A stretch of 46,540 nucleotides of DNA from a virus, in IMG/VR virus record IMGVR_UViG_3300046721_000075, positions 1-46,540 of that record. One strand, written 5' to 3'. A program made the position numbers and the translations under genes. Below, piece by piece: positions 25,556-32,091 of this stretch; position 1 is the first letter of the stretch, and each line of letters opens with the position of its first letter. The notes below the pieces were generated by a model. That model did not search any database, had not been told where the DNA came from, and saw only the letters and a list, made by a program, of their open reading frames with translations.

Positions 25556-25734
25556 GGCTTGCTCGCTTCCAGGCGGTCGATACGCTCCTGAAGCGCAGCG
25601 ACGACGTTCGTGGAGGACTCGAAGGAAGCCCTGTAGTGGTCCCGCTCGGTCTTCAGCACCGCGTTCTCGTCGACCAGGGAACGGATGAGACTCCCGACCG
25701 GCGTGTCGTCCAGGTGAACCCGTTCACATTCCAT
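25552..25734 (-). CDS. Short coiled-coil protein
   Basis: 60 residues from ATG 25734, which lies inside the end of the upstream gene; an upstream in-frame start at 25779 would overlap that gene much more. Residues 15-58 are heptad-like (LIRSLVDENAVLKTERDHY, VVAALQERIDRLEAS), so a dimeric coiled coil is likely. Function unknown. Confidence 0.6.
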   Translation of the reverse strand: MECERVHLDDTPVGSLIRSLVDENAVLKTERDHYRASFESSTNVVAALQERIDRLEASKP

Positions 25735-26386
25735 GTTCCTGACGCTCCTTCCGTATCCGGTTCCGCTCCACCTTGGCAAGTCCCCGGTACTCGTCCTTAT
25801 GCACCCTGACCAGCGCCGCCACCGCCTCGCTGTACACCCGTGAGTTCTCGAAGCCCATCACCTTGGCGATGTCGATGAACCCCCGGTACTGCTCGGGATA
25901 CCTCGACCGCAACTCCTTGCGAGCGATGCTGTACGAGGCGTTGTAGATGTCTTGTCGCTCCCTCGGCGTCTCAACTGGGACCCGGTTCGCCCACGTTCCC
26001 TTCGGTGGAAGCTCCTCGGCCAGCACCCGAGCGATGAGCAGCTGCATCCCCCGGTCGGCCTCAGGGACCAAGGGTCGTGGGTAGCCGAACAGGTCCAGGA
26101 CGTCGTCGTGGTGCAGCTTGCCTGCGATGGCGGCGTCCAGGCATATCTCCTGGGTGGCAACCGTCACCTGAACCCGAGTCTCGGTCCAGTTCGCATCCAC
26201 CCAGGCGTAGCGGTTGACGAAGCTCTGGATGTGCTGCTCGCTCGACAGCTCCCTGCGCTTCTGACAGAGGACACAGCGCATCTGCCTGCCGGGCGAGCCT
26301 GTAGCGAAGTCTTTCCCGCACTCCACACAGACCTTCAGCCTGCGACGCCAGACGTACCCTCCGGTCTGCCTCTGGCGTCTAGGCAT
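25724..26386 (-). CDS. Zinc-ribbon helical protein, possible regulator
   Basis: 220 residues from ATG 26386 (overlaps the upstream stop by 8 bases). A basic start (MPRRQRQ) leads to C-x2-C-x(n)-C-x2-C at about 20-39 (CVECGKDF, RCVLC), a zinc ribbon. The rest is helical, with DIYNASYSIARKELRSRYPEQY and ENSRVYSEAVAALVRVH possibly forming a DNA-binding region. It sits near the start of the late operon, so a regulator or packaging-related factor is possible. No family named. Confidence 0.65.
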   Translation of the reverse strand: MPRRQRQTGGYVWRRRLKVCVECGKDFATGSPGRQMRCVLCQKRRELSSEQHIQSFVNRYAWVDANWTETRVQVTVATQEICLDAAIAGKLHHDDVLDLFGYPRPLVPEADRGMQLLIARVLAEELPPKGTWANRVPVETPRERQDIYNASYSIARKELRSRYPEQYRGFIDIAKVMGFENSRVYSEAVAALVRVHKDEYRGLAKVERNRIRKERQEHGM

Positions 26387-26672
26387 CGGAGGATTCCTTG
26401 CGAGCCGACCCGTACGCCGTGTAGTACAGGCCGTTCCCTGACTCCCCCGGTGTGAGCACCAGGGGGCGGAACCCTCCACAGTGACGAATCCACTCCCGAG
26501 CGAAGGCTGCATACATCGCTCGAAGCGTGCGCTTCTTGATGGTGGCGAGGCGGATGTCAGGCGAGACCGAGTTCTCCTTGCCCATCGCCTTCTGGACCCG
26601 CTTGCCGACCTCCAGGTCCTGGGTCGCCATCGCCACGGCGAACGCTTCCTTGCTCGGGTAGCTGTACCTCAT
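26379..26672 (-). CDS. Small basic protein, unrecognised
   Basis: 97 residues from ATG 26672 (MRYSYPSKEAF). Helical N-terminal half with a conserved-looking RLATIKKRTLRAMYAAFAREWIRHCGG. Compact, basic, no motif. It overlaps the preceding reading frame by 116 bases in the current sequence. A single frameshift in that gene would turn this into a standard ATGA overlap (see findings). Codon use favours this frame in the shared stretch. Confidence 0.62.
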   Translation of the reverse strand: MRYSYPSKEAFAVAMATQDLEVGKRVQKAMGKENSVSPDIRLATIKKRTLRAMYAAFAREWIRHCGGFRPLVLTPGESGNGLYYTAYGSARKESSDA

Positions 26673-26898
26673 CTGAGGCCCCTTCCTCGAAGAACCATCC
26701 GGGCTCGTACAGCACGAGTTCCCCGGCCTTGGCACGAGCCAGTACCGTGTCACGGAGCCGGACCTCGAACGTCCCTGCATGGGACGCCGACATCCTCACC
26801 GCTGCCCACAGGGCCACATGCGGGTCCTGATAGGCGAACTCCGACCCCTGAGGAGACTCATCCCCCAGGTAGTCGACCCTGACAACGTTCAGCACCAC
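26557..26898 (-). CDS. First gene of late operon, possibly frameshifted at its end
   Basis: 113 residues from GTG 26898 (or 26895), preceded by GGAAAGGTGGG. Residues 1-72 look like a small folded domain (LNVVRVDYLGDESP, HVALWAAVRMSASHAGTFEVRLRD, LVLYEPGWFFEE). The last 40 residues are Gly/Pro/Arg/Glu-rich and look like an out-of-frame reading of the next gene. A shift after FFEE would end at a TGA overlapping the next ATG. True C terminus uncertain. It is the first gene after promoter 27092-27121. Confidence 0.5.
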   Translation of the reverse strand: MVLNVVRVDYLGDESPQGSEFAYQDPHVALWAAVRMSASHAGTFEVRLRDTVLARAKAGELVLYEPGWFFEEGASDEVQLPEQGSVRRGDGDPGPGGRQAGPEGDGQGELGLA

Positions 26899-27066
26899 AT
26901 CCCACCTTTCCGGCCCCAGGAACCCGCGTGACCTGCACCCGACCTCCCCTTCCAACGGGCCGGGCCTACCTGAGACACCCGGCCCCCTGGGGCCAAACCA
27001 CCCATCTGACCTGCGACTTGCTGTCCTCCCCAGAACAACCCTCAGCTCACAGGGATAGATGGGACC

Positions 27067-27083
27067 GTCGGGACCGTCCCGAC
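27067..27083. promoter_or_regulatory. Operator-like dyad at late promoter start
   Basis: GTCGGGA-CCG-TCCCGAC, a perfect 7-bp inverted repeat with a 3-base centre, beginning 8 bases downstream of the minus-strand -10 element, that is over the expected transcription start. A repressor or activator bound here would control the late operon. Confidence 0.5.
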
Positions 27084-27091
27084 TCCCCTCG

Positions 27092-27121
27092 TATATGCCC
27101 CGAATCCGAACCCGGTGTCAA
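27092..27121 (-). promoter_or_regulatory. Late-operon promoter (family element D)
   Basis: Minus strand: perfect -35 TTGACA (27121-27116), 18-base spacer with TTCGGATTCGGGG, then CATATA (27097-27092). It shares spacing and spacer core with three other elements in the window. About 190 bases of leader would precede GTG 26898. No other good promoter is seen before the virion genes. Confidence 0.6.
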
Positions 27122-27165
27122 ACCCACACCCTTCGCGTGTAACTTACGGTTCACCACCAGGGCGT

Positions 27166-27195
27166 TTGCGTAACGAGGGAGAGAGGCGTACGGTC
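27166..27195 (+). promoter_or_regulatory. Possible plus-strand promoter for the 27204 gene
   Basis: TTGCGT, 17-base spacer, TACGGT (fits TANNNT), ending 8 bases before ATG 27204. If used, the transcript would be nearly leaderless, a common arrangement in actinobacteria. No clear Shine-Dalgarno lies in front of that ATG, which agrees. Weak motif evidence only. Confidence 0.3.
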
Positions 27196-27203
27196 CATAT
27201 CTC

Positions 27204-27491
27204 ATGCCGGTCAGGCCGTTCCGAGCGAAGTATCCGGGGACCTGCTCAGCGTGCAGACGTCCCATCGCCCCGAAAGACCTCCTGACCGGCGAGAAGAAGA
27301 ACTACCGGCACTTCGCGTGCCCCATCGACCAGGAGCGGGCGATGCTCGACGTTCCCGAGGCCATCTTCATCGCCACCTACGAACTACCCATCGAGCGACG
27401 GGCATCCTTCCTGCAAGCGCACGGCTACTACCCCGACGGCCCCAGACCCTGGGCGAAGCTCGTCCCCAGGGTCCCAGGAGTCAAGGTATGA
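27204..27491 (+). CDS. Small zinc-finger protein
   Basis: 95 residues. C-x2-C near the N terminus (TCSACRRPI) and H-x2-C (YRHFACP) form a likely zinc site in the first 40 residues, preceded by FRAKYPG and followed by KKNY. A similar CxxCxxxI...H..C unit is found in many small actinophage proteins. The C-terminal half is helical. It overlaps the next gene (ATGA). A nucleic-acid-binding role is plausible but unproven. Confidence 0.68.
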   Translation: MPVRPFRAKYPGTCSACRRPIAPKDLLTGEKKNYRHFACPIDQERAMLDVPEAIFIATYELPIERRASFLQAHGYYPDGPRPWAKLVPRVPGVKV

Positions 27492-27751
27492 ACATCATCA
27501 GGACCCGCCAGTTCCGCCGAGCCGCTACGAAGGCCGGACCCCTGCGGGTCGTCGACGCCACCACCGGCGAACTGCTGGAGGAACGCCCCGCCTACAAACC
27601 GATGGAGGTTCGAGCGGTCGTTCATTCTGGGGGCAAGCGGAACCCAGGAGGGGTCTGTCACAACTGCGGTTGCCCCGGTCTCACCTGGGTCACAACCTCG
27701 ACCGGCAAACAGCTCCACAGCCCCGAAGGCAGGAGACACTTCTGCCCATAG
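27488..27751 (+). CDS. Small protein with C-terminal Cys/His cluster
   Basis: 87 residues from ATG 27488, overlapping the upstream stop. A basic N terminus (MNIIRTRQFRRAATKAG), a short beta part, then C-x2-C-x2 (VCHNCGCPG) followed by LHSPEGRRHFCP, giving a Cys/His set for one zinc. A hairpin lies directly after the stop. Function unknown; partner of the preceding zinc protein by coupling. Confidence 0.62.
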   Translation: MNIIRTRQFRRAATKAGPLRVVDATTGELLEERPAYKPMEVRAVVHSGGKRNPGGVCHNCGCPGLTWVTTSTGKQLHSPEGRRHFCP

Positions 27752-28303
27752 CCCAGATGCATCGACCCCCTCGCCTTCAGCCCTTCGACGAGAGGCCCCG
27801 AACATCTGGAGATTCACAATCGCACAAGCTCGGGTGCGAAGGAAGGACCTGTGCCCAGATAACGCCCCTCTCCTTCCTGCCGGAGGCGGAACACCGCACG
27901 GAGAGTGAGCTACCACCCACCCCCAGATTCAACCCCCCTTCGGGGGGTGGGGGGGGGTAGAGGAGAGATAGATAGGCCCCAACAGCTCAACCTCCACCTT
28001 AGGTACAGGGTTCGCTCCCGTGGTTGTCTAGATGGATGACAACACTAGGGGTGTCAGGCAGACACCCTGCTCAGCCCGATAACGCAGCAGGGCTACGAAG
28101 GCATCAGAGTAGTTTGACCCTCACACCGAACTGAGGGGTGGGTCTCTTGGTTGGGTTGATGCCTTGCACTGGATGGGATGGTGCTTGACCCAGCAGCCTT
28201 AGAACCGCTGCTCCTGACCCTAGGGTAGACCTAGAGCCAAAGCCTCTACCTAGCAACGGTAGCGGCCCGAACCGGGCCATCCTCTCCCCCTTCGGGGGAG
28301 AGG
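27752..28303 (+). ncRNA. Candidate structured non-coding RNA region
   Basis: About 550 bases without a convincing gene but with a chain of perfect inverted repeats: 27753-27809 (CCAGATG/CATCTGG), 27820-27839 (TCGCAC/GTGCGA), the hairpin ACCCCCC-TTC-GGGGGGT near 27932-27948 followed by nine G, 28023-28043 (GTTGTC/GACAAC), 28049-28067 (GGGTGTC/GACACCC), 28065-28092 (CCCTGCT/AGCAGGG, sharing CCC with the previous stem), 28098-28165 (AAGGCATCA/TGATGCCTT, 9 bp, enclosing CCCTCA/TGAGGG), 28192-28212, 28224-28250, 28264-28278 and 28281-28303 (10-bp stem, loop TTC). Strand is assumed from neighbouring genes. No known RNA family was recognised; no tRNA fits. Confidence 0.4.
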
Positions 28304-28309
28304 TATGTC

Positions 28310-28339
28310 CCGACAGCGGCTTCCGGATCGGGGCAGATT
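28310..28339 (+). promoter_or_regulatory. Promoter-like element A before the 128-residue gene
   Basis: CCGACA (28310-28315), 18-base spacer with TTCCGGATCGGGG, CAGATT (28334-28339). Same design as the elements at 27092, 38618 and 38715. The ATG is 60 bases further on. The leader holds a short hairpin (GGAACG/CGTTCC). Confidence 0.55.
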
Positions 28340-28398
28340 GGAAGTGTCGGAACGGCGACGGGTCGTTCCACGTTCCCTGAAAGGGGGGTTAGCCAGAT

Positions 28399-28785
28399 AT
28401 GGCTGACAAGACGCAGCACTACACCCAGGAGGTCTGGGACTCGCTCCCAGAGTCCACCCAGCTCGACCTCACCTCCACCCTGGAGGCTTCAGGCATCAAG
28501 CTGGTCATCGACCAGCCCAAGGAGTCGGTGGAACTGGTGGATGACATCACCACGTTCCTGGTCCAGAACTCCGTCAAGACCCGGAACAAGTTCCAGGTCG
28601 CTGGTCTCCTGGAAGGCAAGCCGGTGGAACTGGCTGGCAGCAACGGGCTGCTCATCAACGCCATCCACCTGGACAAGGACCAGGCTGCAACCCTGAAGGG
28701 GTTCACCAAGGACGGCAAGGCTGCCTTCAAGGTGGTCGTCACCGCTGTCAGCCTGGTGGAGGCCATCACCGGCTCCAAGTCCTGA
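28399..28785 (+). CDS. Monocistronic small protein, unknown function
   Basis: 128 residues, mildly acidic, mixed alpha/beta, with no Cys and no known motif. N-terminal helices (EVWDSLPESTQLDLTSTLEA) are followed by strands (IKLVIDQP, KFQVAGLLEGKPVELAG) and a C-terminal AFKVVVTAVSLVEAI. It has its own promoter-like element, an AAAGGGGGG ribosome site 9-14 bases upstream and a strong terminator right after the stop, so it is probably expressed alone and at high level. Not recognised. Confidence 0.72.
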   Translation: MADKTQHYTQEVWDSLPESTQLDLTSTLEASGIKLVIDQPKESVELVDDITTFLVQNSVKTRNKFQVAGLLEGKPVELAGSNGLLINAIHLDKDQAATLKGFTKDGKAAFKVVVTAVSLVEAITGSKS

Positions 28786-28791
28786 AGGACA

Positions 28792-28832
28792 GGGAGGGAG
28801 AGGGCCTGAGTGCCTTCTCCCTCCCTTCTTTC
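28792..28832 (+). terminator. Rho-independent terminator after the 128-residue gene
   Basis: GGGAGGGAGA (28792-28801) pairs perfectly with TCTCCCTCCC (28816-28825), with an inner GGC/GCC, followed by a TTCTTTCGTT tail. Starts 7 bases after the stop. Confidence 0.8.
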
Positions 28833-28886
28833 GTTCCTGTAAGGGCTGGAGGGTCCAGCCAAGAACACCGAGCAAGGGAGGCCATC

Positions 28887-29072
28887 ATGGTCACCGAACG
28901 TTGTCCAGCTTGCGCCATCATCGGTTGGCAGGGAGCCTCGCACCTTGAAGCCTGCCCCAACAAGCCTGCTGTCGAGGCTGAGGCTGTGCCGACACCAGCC
29001 AAGAAGCGCCCCAAGAAGGCCACCAAGAAGGTGGCTGTCCAGAACCTGTACGACAGCCTGTGGCAACGCTGA
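28887..29072 (+). CDS. Small zinc-ribbon protein with basic tail
   Basis: 61 residues. C-x2-C (ERCPACAI) and H-x3-C (HLEACPN) in the first 24 residues suggest one zinc. The tail is Ala/Pro/Lys-rich (KKRPKKATKK) and ends in NLYDSLWQR. A GCAAGGGAGG site precedes ATG 28887. Such short Cys-plus-Lys-tail proteins are frequent in actinophages; function unknown. Confidence 0.62.
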   Translation: MVTERCPACAIIGWQGASHLEACPNKPAVEAEAVPTPAKKRPKKATKKVAVQNLYDSLWQR

Positions 29073-29083
29073 AGCTGCACGCT

Positions 29084-29226
29084 TCAGCAGGGAGAGTGAG
29101 CCAGCCAGTAGGGCCGGGCATCAGGAGCGGCATGGCACGTTCACTCTCCCTGCTGAGCCGTGGAGCAGGAGAACGTCGGGGGGTCCTGTTCCACGGCTCT
29201 TATCCGTACCAGCGTTGGGTTGGTAC
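29084..29226 (+). other. Three-hairpin leader upstream of the 84-residue gene
   Basis: Within 185 untranslated bases there are a perfect 16-bp inverted repeat (29084-29099 with 29141-29156, TCAGCAGGGAGAGTGA and its complement, 41-base spacer), a 13-bp stem with one G-T pair (29158-29170 with 29184-29196), and GTACCA/TGGTAC (29206-29226). The last ends 17 bases before GAGGAGGTG of the next gene. None has a strong T tract, so a regulatory leader is more likely than three terminators, though the first may be a 3' end for the upstream gene. Confidence 0.5.
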
Positions 29227-29257
29227 GACAAGCACGGACACCGAGGAGGTGTTGGGA

Positions 29258-29512
29258 ATGATGAACCGGGTCGATGTCATCGTCGCTGCTCAGGGCGCTG
29301 ATGTTGGGGTCTTCGCTCATGGTGACCCTGCCGTCGTCGAAGCGTTCTCCCAGCTTCGCAGCGTCGTGTACCTCTCAGGTGCTCCAGCAGCGGTGCTGCA
29401 CCTGAACGTGCCGGTGGAGCGCTCCAAGCCATCGTTCATCGTCCTGTACGACCAGGACACCGAGGCCACGCCCATCCCAAGCTGCAACCGGTTCCACGAG
29501 GACGAGTCATGA
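29258..29512 (+). CDS. Small alpha/beta protein, unrecognised
   Basis: 84 residues. ATG 29258 is chosen because GAGGAGGTG lies 6 bases upstream; the longer open frame starting at 29060 would be translated through the hairpins. Sequence alternates strands and helices (RVDVIVAAQGADVGVFAH, VVEAFSQLRSVVYLSG, PSFIVLYDQD). No motif. Stop overlaps a 10-codon reading frame leading to the next gene. Confidence 0.62.
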   Translation: MMNRVDVIVAAQGADVGVFAHGDPAVVEAFSQLRSVVYLSGAPAAVLHLNVPVERSKPSFIVLYDQDTEATPIPSCNRFHEDES

Positions 29513-29540
29513 AGGCGTTCAAGCTGAGGTGGCTGCTGTG

Positions 29541-29744
29541 ATGACGTTCCGGTTCGACATCAGGGAGAACCCCGACGACCCTGGACACGCTGAGCTGTCC
29601 ATCTCCAAGGAGTGGGGAACGCTGCCGGGGATGCTAGAGGAGGTCGGCACGTTCCCCTTCAGGGACCTCGACTTCATCAAGTTCACGGCTAGGACGGTCA
29701 CGCTGCTCGCTGAGCTGGCCGGTCCCATGCTGGAGGAGCACTAG
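29541..29744 (+). CDS. Small protein, last gene of plus module
   Basis: 67 residues from ATG 29541; GTG 29529 is an alternative. Strands in the first part (FRFDIRENP, HAELSISKEWG) and a C-terminal helix (FIKFTARTVTLLAELAGPM). The convergent terminator begins 2 bases after the stop. Function unknown. Confidence 0.6.
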   Translation: MTFRFDIRENPDDPGHAELSISKEWGTLPGMLEEVGTFPFRDLDFIKFTARTVTLLAELAGPMLEEH

Positions 29745-29745
29745 G

Positions 29746-29838
29746 CTTCACCGCTACGCCCGCCCCCAAGACAGGGAATGGCGGTGAAGAAGGGGAGCCT
29801 TCCAGGCACATGCGGGTCCTGGGAGGCTCCCCCCTTTT
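29746..29838. terminator. Convergent double-hairpin terminator
   Basis: CTTCACCGC (29746-29754) pairs with GCGGTGAAG (29781-29789), then GGGGAGCCTTCCAGG (29792-29806) pairs with CCTGGGAGGCTCCCC (29818-29832), followed by CCTTTTC. It separates the plus module from the minus-strand small-terminase candidate whose stop is at 29879. The second hairpin can also serve minus-strand transcripts. Confidence 0.82.
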
Positions 29839-29878
29839 CAAACCGCTAGCTTCCGCCCAGCCTGACGACCACGCTCAC

Positions 29879-30496
29879 CTAGTCGGTGACGGAACGACCC
29901 TCACGCTTCCTAGCGATGGCGACCACCACGGTCTCCAAGGCACCGTCACTCATCCCTGATGGCGTCGCCTCGACGACCTTCCCAACATCGCCCAACTTCA
30001 CCGAGGAATCGCTCAGCTTGGTGAGGCTCGGCACGCTCAGTTCCTCACCCTTCAAGGTCTCCATCCCGTCGCTCACCACGTTGACCATCTGGCGGGCCGT
30101 GGACAGCCGCTTGCGGTGCAGTTCAAGGACCATGTCCTCCAGCCTGGTGCGGGCCAACGAATCCAGATGCCGGTCCCATGCACCGACACGCTCGACCCAT
30201 CTCCACTTGATGGACCACCTGCCGAACAGAGATGAATCGTGACCACGGGCCTCAGACAGGCGCCTCAGGCTGCGATGCTGGCGTTCATCCCCCTCGTAGG
30301 CCATCCTCAGGTAGCCATCGAAAGCGGAGAACGCCTGCCTGGATTCGCCCTTCTGCCGCTCCCACAGTTCTCGTCCAGGTGAGAAATCTTCGATGGGTGT
30401 CCAGTTCCGTTTCTTGTACGAACCGACGCTCATCCCAGGCAGAACGCCCTCTCCCACGCTCACGATGGAGGTCGGTTCAGACGGCACGGCTGACAC
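29879..30496 (-). CDS. Terminase small subunit candidate
   Basis: 205 residues from GTG 30496. The core RSLRRLSEARGHDSSLFGRWSIKWRWVERVGAWDRHLD has the arrangement of a helix-turn-helix-like family found in actinophages, often labelled small terminase or terminase-associated (YLxxGxxRSLrxxAe......rWs.kw.WveRa.aWD). A long basic helix (LEDMVLELHRKRLSTARQMVNVV) and a polar C terminus follow. A small subunit would bind the packaging site and feed TerL. It is not adjacent to terL, which lowers certainty. Confidence 0.58.
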   Translation of the reverse strand: MSAVPSEPTSIVSVGEGVLPGMSVGSYKKRNWTPIEDFSPGRELWERQKGESRQAFSAFDGYLRMAYEGDERQHRSLRRLSEARGHDSSLFGRWSIKWRWVERVGAWDRHLDSLARTRLEDMVLELHRKRLSTARQMVNVVSDGMETLKGEELSVPSLTKLSDSSVKLGDVGKVVEATPSGMSDGALETVVVAIARKREGRSVTD

Positions 30497-30671
30497 CCTC
30501 GGCCTTCACAGCAGGGATGCGATACCCCGTCTCCCCACATGCAGCGCACTCGAAGTAGGCGGCGTCCGGTGCCCAGTGTGCCTCTCCAGGCCGGGTCACG
30601 GGATGCTTCCACGCTAGGGGCACCCTCACCCAGATGTGCATGTGCCATCCGTCCTCAGGCTTGTCCTCCAC
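30477..30671 (-). CDS. Small CxxC protein
   Basis: 64 residues, with FECAACGETGYRIP in the second half (one CxxC pair) and a Trp/His-rich N terminus. Overlaps the genes on both sides by about 20 bases. Function unknown. Confidence 0.55.
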   Translation of the reverse strand: MEDKPEDGWHMHIWVRVPLAWKHPVTRPGEAHWAPDAAYFECAACGETGYRIPAVKAEGVSRAV

Positions 30672-30912
30672 GGTGGCTCACCTCCGGTACGGTCTCGGGG
30701 TAGGTCATGTAGGTCAGAGCCTGGGTGAGGAGCCCGAGGATGGCGAGGAGGTCGCGGCGGGTGAAACGCTCGGTCTCATCCAGGTCCAGTTCTGCGTAGT
30801 CCTTACCCTCGGTCAGCCTCAGGGTGAACGGACCGGCGTGCCAGGTCTTGGTATGCACCAGCATCACGGTCACGTCCTCGAAGCGGTCCACAATCTCAGG
30901 GACCTCACTCAT
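30655..30912 (-). CDS. Small acidic protein
   Basis: 85 residues from ATG 30912, which has GGAGGGTGG upstream; the longer open frame to 31014 would overlap the previous gene. Strand-rich start (VTVMLVHTKTWHAGPFTLRLTEGKDYAELDL) and a helical FTRRDLLAILGLLTQALTYM. Looks like one compact domain, not recognised. Confidence 0.6.
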   Translation of the reverse strand: MSEVPEIVDRFEDVTVMLVHTKTWHAGPFTLRLTEGKDYAELDLDETERFTRRDLLAILGLLTQALTYMTYPETVPEVSHRGGQA

Positions 30913-30932
30913 GCGCCCACCCTCCTGACTAC

Positions 30933-31265
30933 TCATCCGGGTCCTCCAACAGCTCCGAGTGCCTGCTTCTCCGTGAGCTGCTCTACCTCGCCGGTCTTGC
31001 GGTCCTTGTGCCACAAACGTCCCTGAGCATCGGACTGCACATGACCCAAGCCATCCGTGTCTGACAGGTACTGCTCACGTCTGGACTTGGGGTCCCCCCC
31101 AAACTGCTTGTTGATGACCTCGTCATCCCAGTACCTCGACCTGGTGCGATTCGGCATCGCTGCCTGAGCGATGGACAGGCCCGCCACCTTGTCTTTGAAG
31201 GTGATGTGGCAGGCACAGCCGATTCCACGACCACAGCGAGGACAGGTCACGCAGCCACGGTACAT
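30933..31265 (-). CDS. Small Cys/His protein
   Basis: 110 residues. N-terminal CVTCPRCGRGIGCACH gives a dense zinc site (CPxCGRGIxCxCH), then a helical basic region and a polar C terminus with GRLWHKDRKTGEVEQLTEKQ. No good ribosome site before ATG 31265. No function assigned. Confidence 0.58.
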   Translation of the reverse strand: MYRGCVTCPRCGRGIGCACHITFKDKVAGLSIAQAAMPNRTRSRYWDDEVINKQFGGDPKSRREQYLSDTDGLGHVQSDAQGRLWHKDRKTGEVEQLTEKQALGAVGGPG

Positions 31266-31303
31266 CAGGGGTCCAGCAGGCGCAAGTTGGAGAGGGCAAA
31301 GGG

Positions 31304-31342
31304 GGGGACCGTGAGCAGGGAAGTCCTGTACTCACGGTCCCC
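31304..31342 (-). terminator. Terminator after excisionase-like gene
   Basis: A 12-bp perfect stem GGGGACCGTGAG/CTCACGGTCCCC with an inner CAGG/CCTG stem, 10 bases past the stop at 31353. Read leftwards it is followed by CCCTTTGCC. It could end the transcript carrying the HTH gene. Confidence 0.7.
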
Positions 31343-31352
31343 TGGGTGGGGC

Positions 31353-31559
31353 CTATAGCTCGGCGGGTTCGCCGATGGTGTCCAGCGCCCAGCCTTTCAG
31401 TTCAGGCATGGACCACAGCAGGTTGCGCCCCATTTTATAGAGAGGCTTGGGGAAGGTTGTGTATCGACGACGCCAGCCATAGACACGCTTCACGGAGACC
31501 CCGTAATCCAACGCCAGGTCCCGCGCTGTCCACAAGTCGGTGCCGTTGAAGTCCTGCAT
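31353..31559 (-). CDS. Excisionase/AlpA-like HTH protein
   Basis: 68 residues of winged-helix MerR-like type: LWTARDLALDYGVSVKRVYGWRRRYTTFPKPLYKMGRNLLWSMPELKGWA. The T-x2-DLA-x2-GVS helix-turn-helix and FPxPxxxxGR..lW wing are standard for phage excisionase and small regulators. It has a terminator after it and no integrase nearby, so a transcriptional role is more likely than excision. The AAAGGAGG site is about 15 bases from the ATG, further than usual. Confidence 0.8.
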   Translation of the reverse strand: MQDFNGTDLWTARDLALDYGVSVKRVYGWRRRYTTFPKPLYKMGRNLLWSMPELKGWALDTIGEPAEL

Positions 31560-31635
31560 GGTGTTCTAGCTTAGCCTCCTTTCTCGGATGGGGATAGGTC
31601 GGATAGGGCGTCCAGGGCGGCTACGAGGTCCTTAC

Positions 31636-32091
31636 TTAGGCATGCGGTGTCGGCTCCCCACCAGGCGTGTCCTGTCCCCGAGAGCGGGTGGCCCATGCTT
31701 CAAGGTCGTCGAATCGAGTAGCCACATCCGCAGCAGCTTCGCCAGCGTCGAGCATGACCGCTGTGTCCAGGTCGGAGCCGTCAGGACCGCCGCTCGACAT
31801 CATCACGAAGTACCAGTAGAGCGGCTCCAACGCCGCCAGTAGGTCACGCTCGCTGACCCGCAACCGCTCGATCTCGGCCCGCATGATGCGCTCTGCGTTG
31901 GCTCGCAGCGTGTGTAGCTGCCGCTCGCCTTCCAGCGCGGTACGTGCGTCACGCTCGCTGGCGAGGATGGCGGCACGGTCACGGATGAAACGGTGAAGCC
32001 AGGCGGCGGGAGCATCGAACGAGAAGTCCTCGTTCGAGTCGGCCCATTCCGAGGCCGTGAGCACGTCTTCGTCCGTCAGTCGGTCGCTCAC
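31636..32091 (-). CDS. Coiled-coil acidic protein
   Basis: 151 residues, Ala/Arg/Glu-rich, with a long helix (about 30-95: RDRAAILASERDARTALEGERQLHTLRANAERIMRAEIERLR, heptad-like) and a PLYWYFVMMSSGG segment. No catalytic motif. Stop of the upstream gene overlaps by ATGA. Confidence 0.6.
   Translation of the reverse strand: MSDRLTDEDVLTASEWADSNEDFSFDAPAAWLHRFIRDRAAILASERDARTALEGERQLHTLRANAERIMRAEIERLRVSERDLLAALEPLYWYFVMMSSGGPDGSDLDTAVMLDAGEAAADVATRFDDLEAWATRSRGQDTPGGEPTPHA

Larger units (their letters stand above)
26899..27203. other. Divergent intergenic region between late operon and plus-strand module
   Basis: About 305 bases with no convincing gene; the plus-strand open frame at 26928 is low-quality and lacks a ribosome site. 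It holds a minus-strand promoter (27092-27121), an operator-like dyad (27067-27083), the direct repeat GGGACCGTC at 27061 and 27070, and a possible plus-strand promoter ending just before ATG 27204. It divides leftward virion genes from rightward small genes and is the most likely control point for the late switch. Confidence 0.7.

Noticed and set aside
27757-27960. Plus-strand open frame of about 67 codons after the 87-residue gene
   Set aside because: No ribosome site, odd Pro/Gly composition, and it runs through hairpins and a poly-G stretch. More likely untranslated.
28005-28080. Possible tRNA (GGTTCGCTCCC resembles a T-loop)
   Set aside because: No matching acceptor, D or anticodon stems of correct length. 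The stems present are of other sizes, and the 64-base AAGGCATCA...TGATGCCTT unit is too short and lacks tRNA loops.
31353-31559. Excisionase-like protein taken as evidence of a temperate, integrating phage
   Set aside because: No integrase, attachment site or tRNA fragment is visible; the fold is also used for plain transcription regulation.
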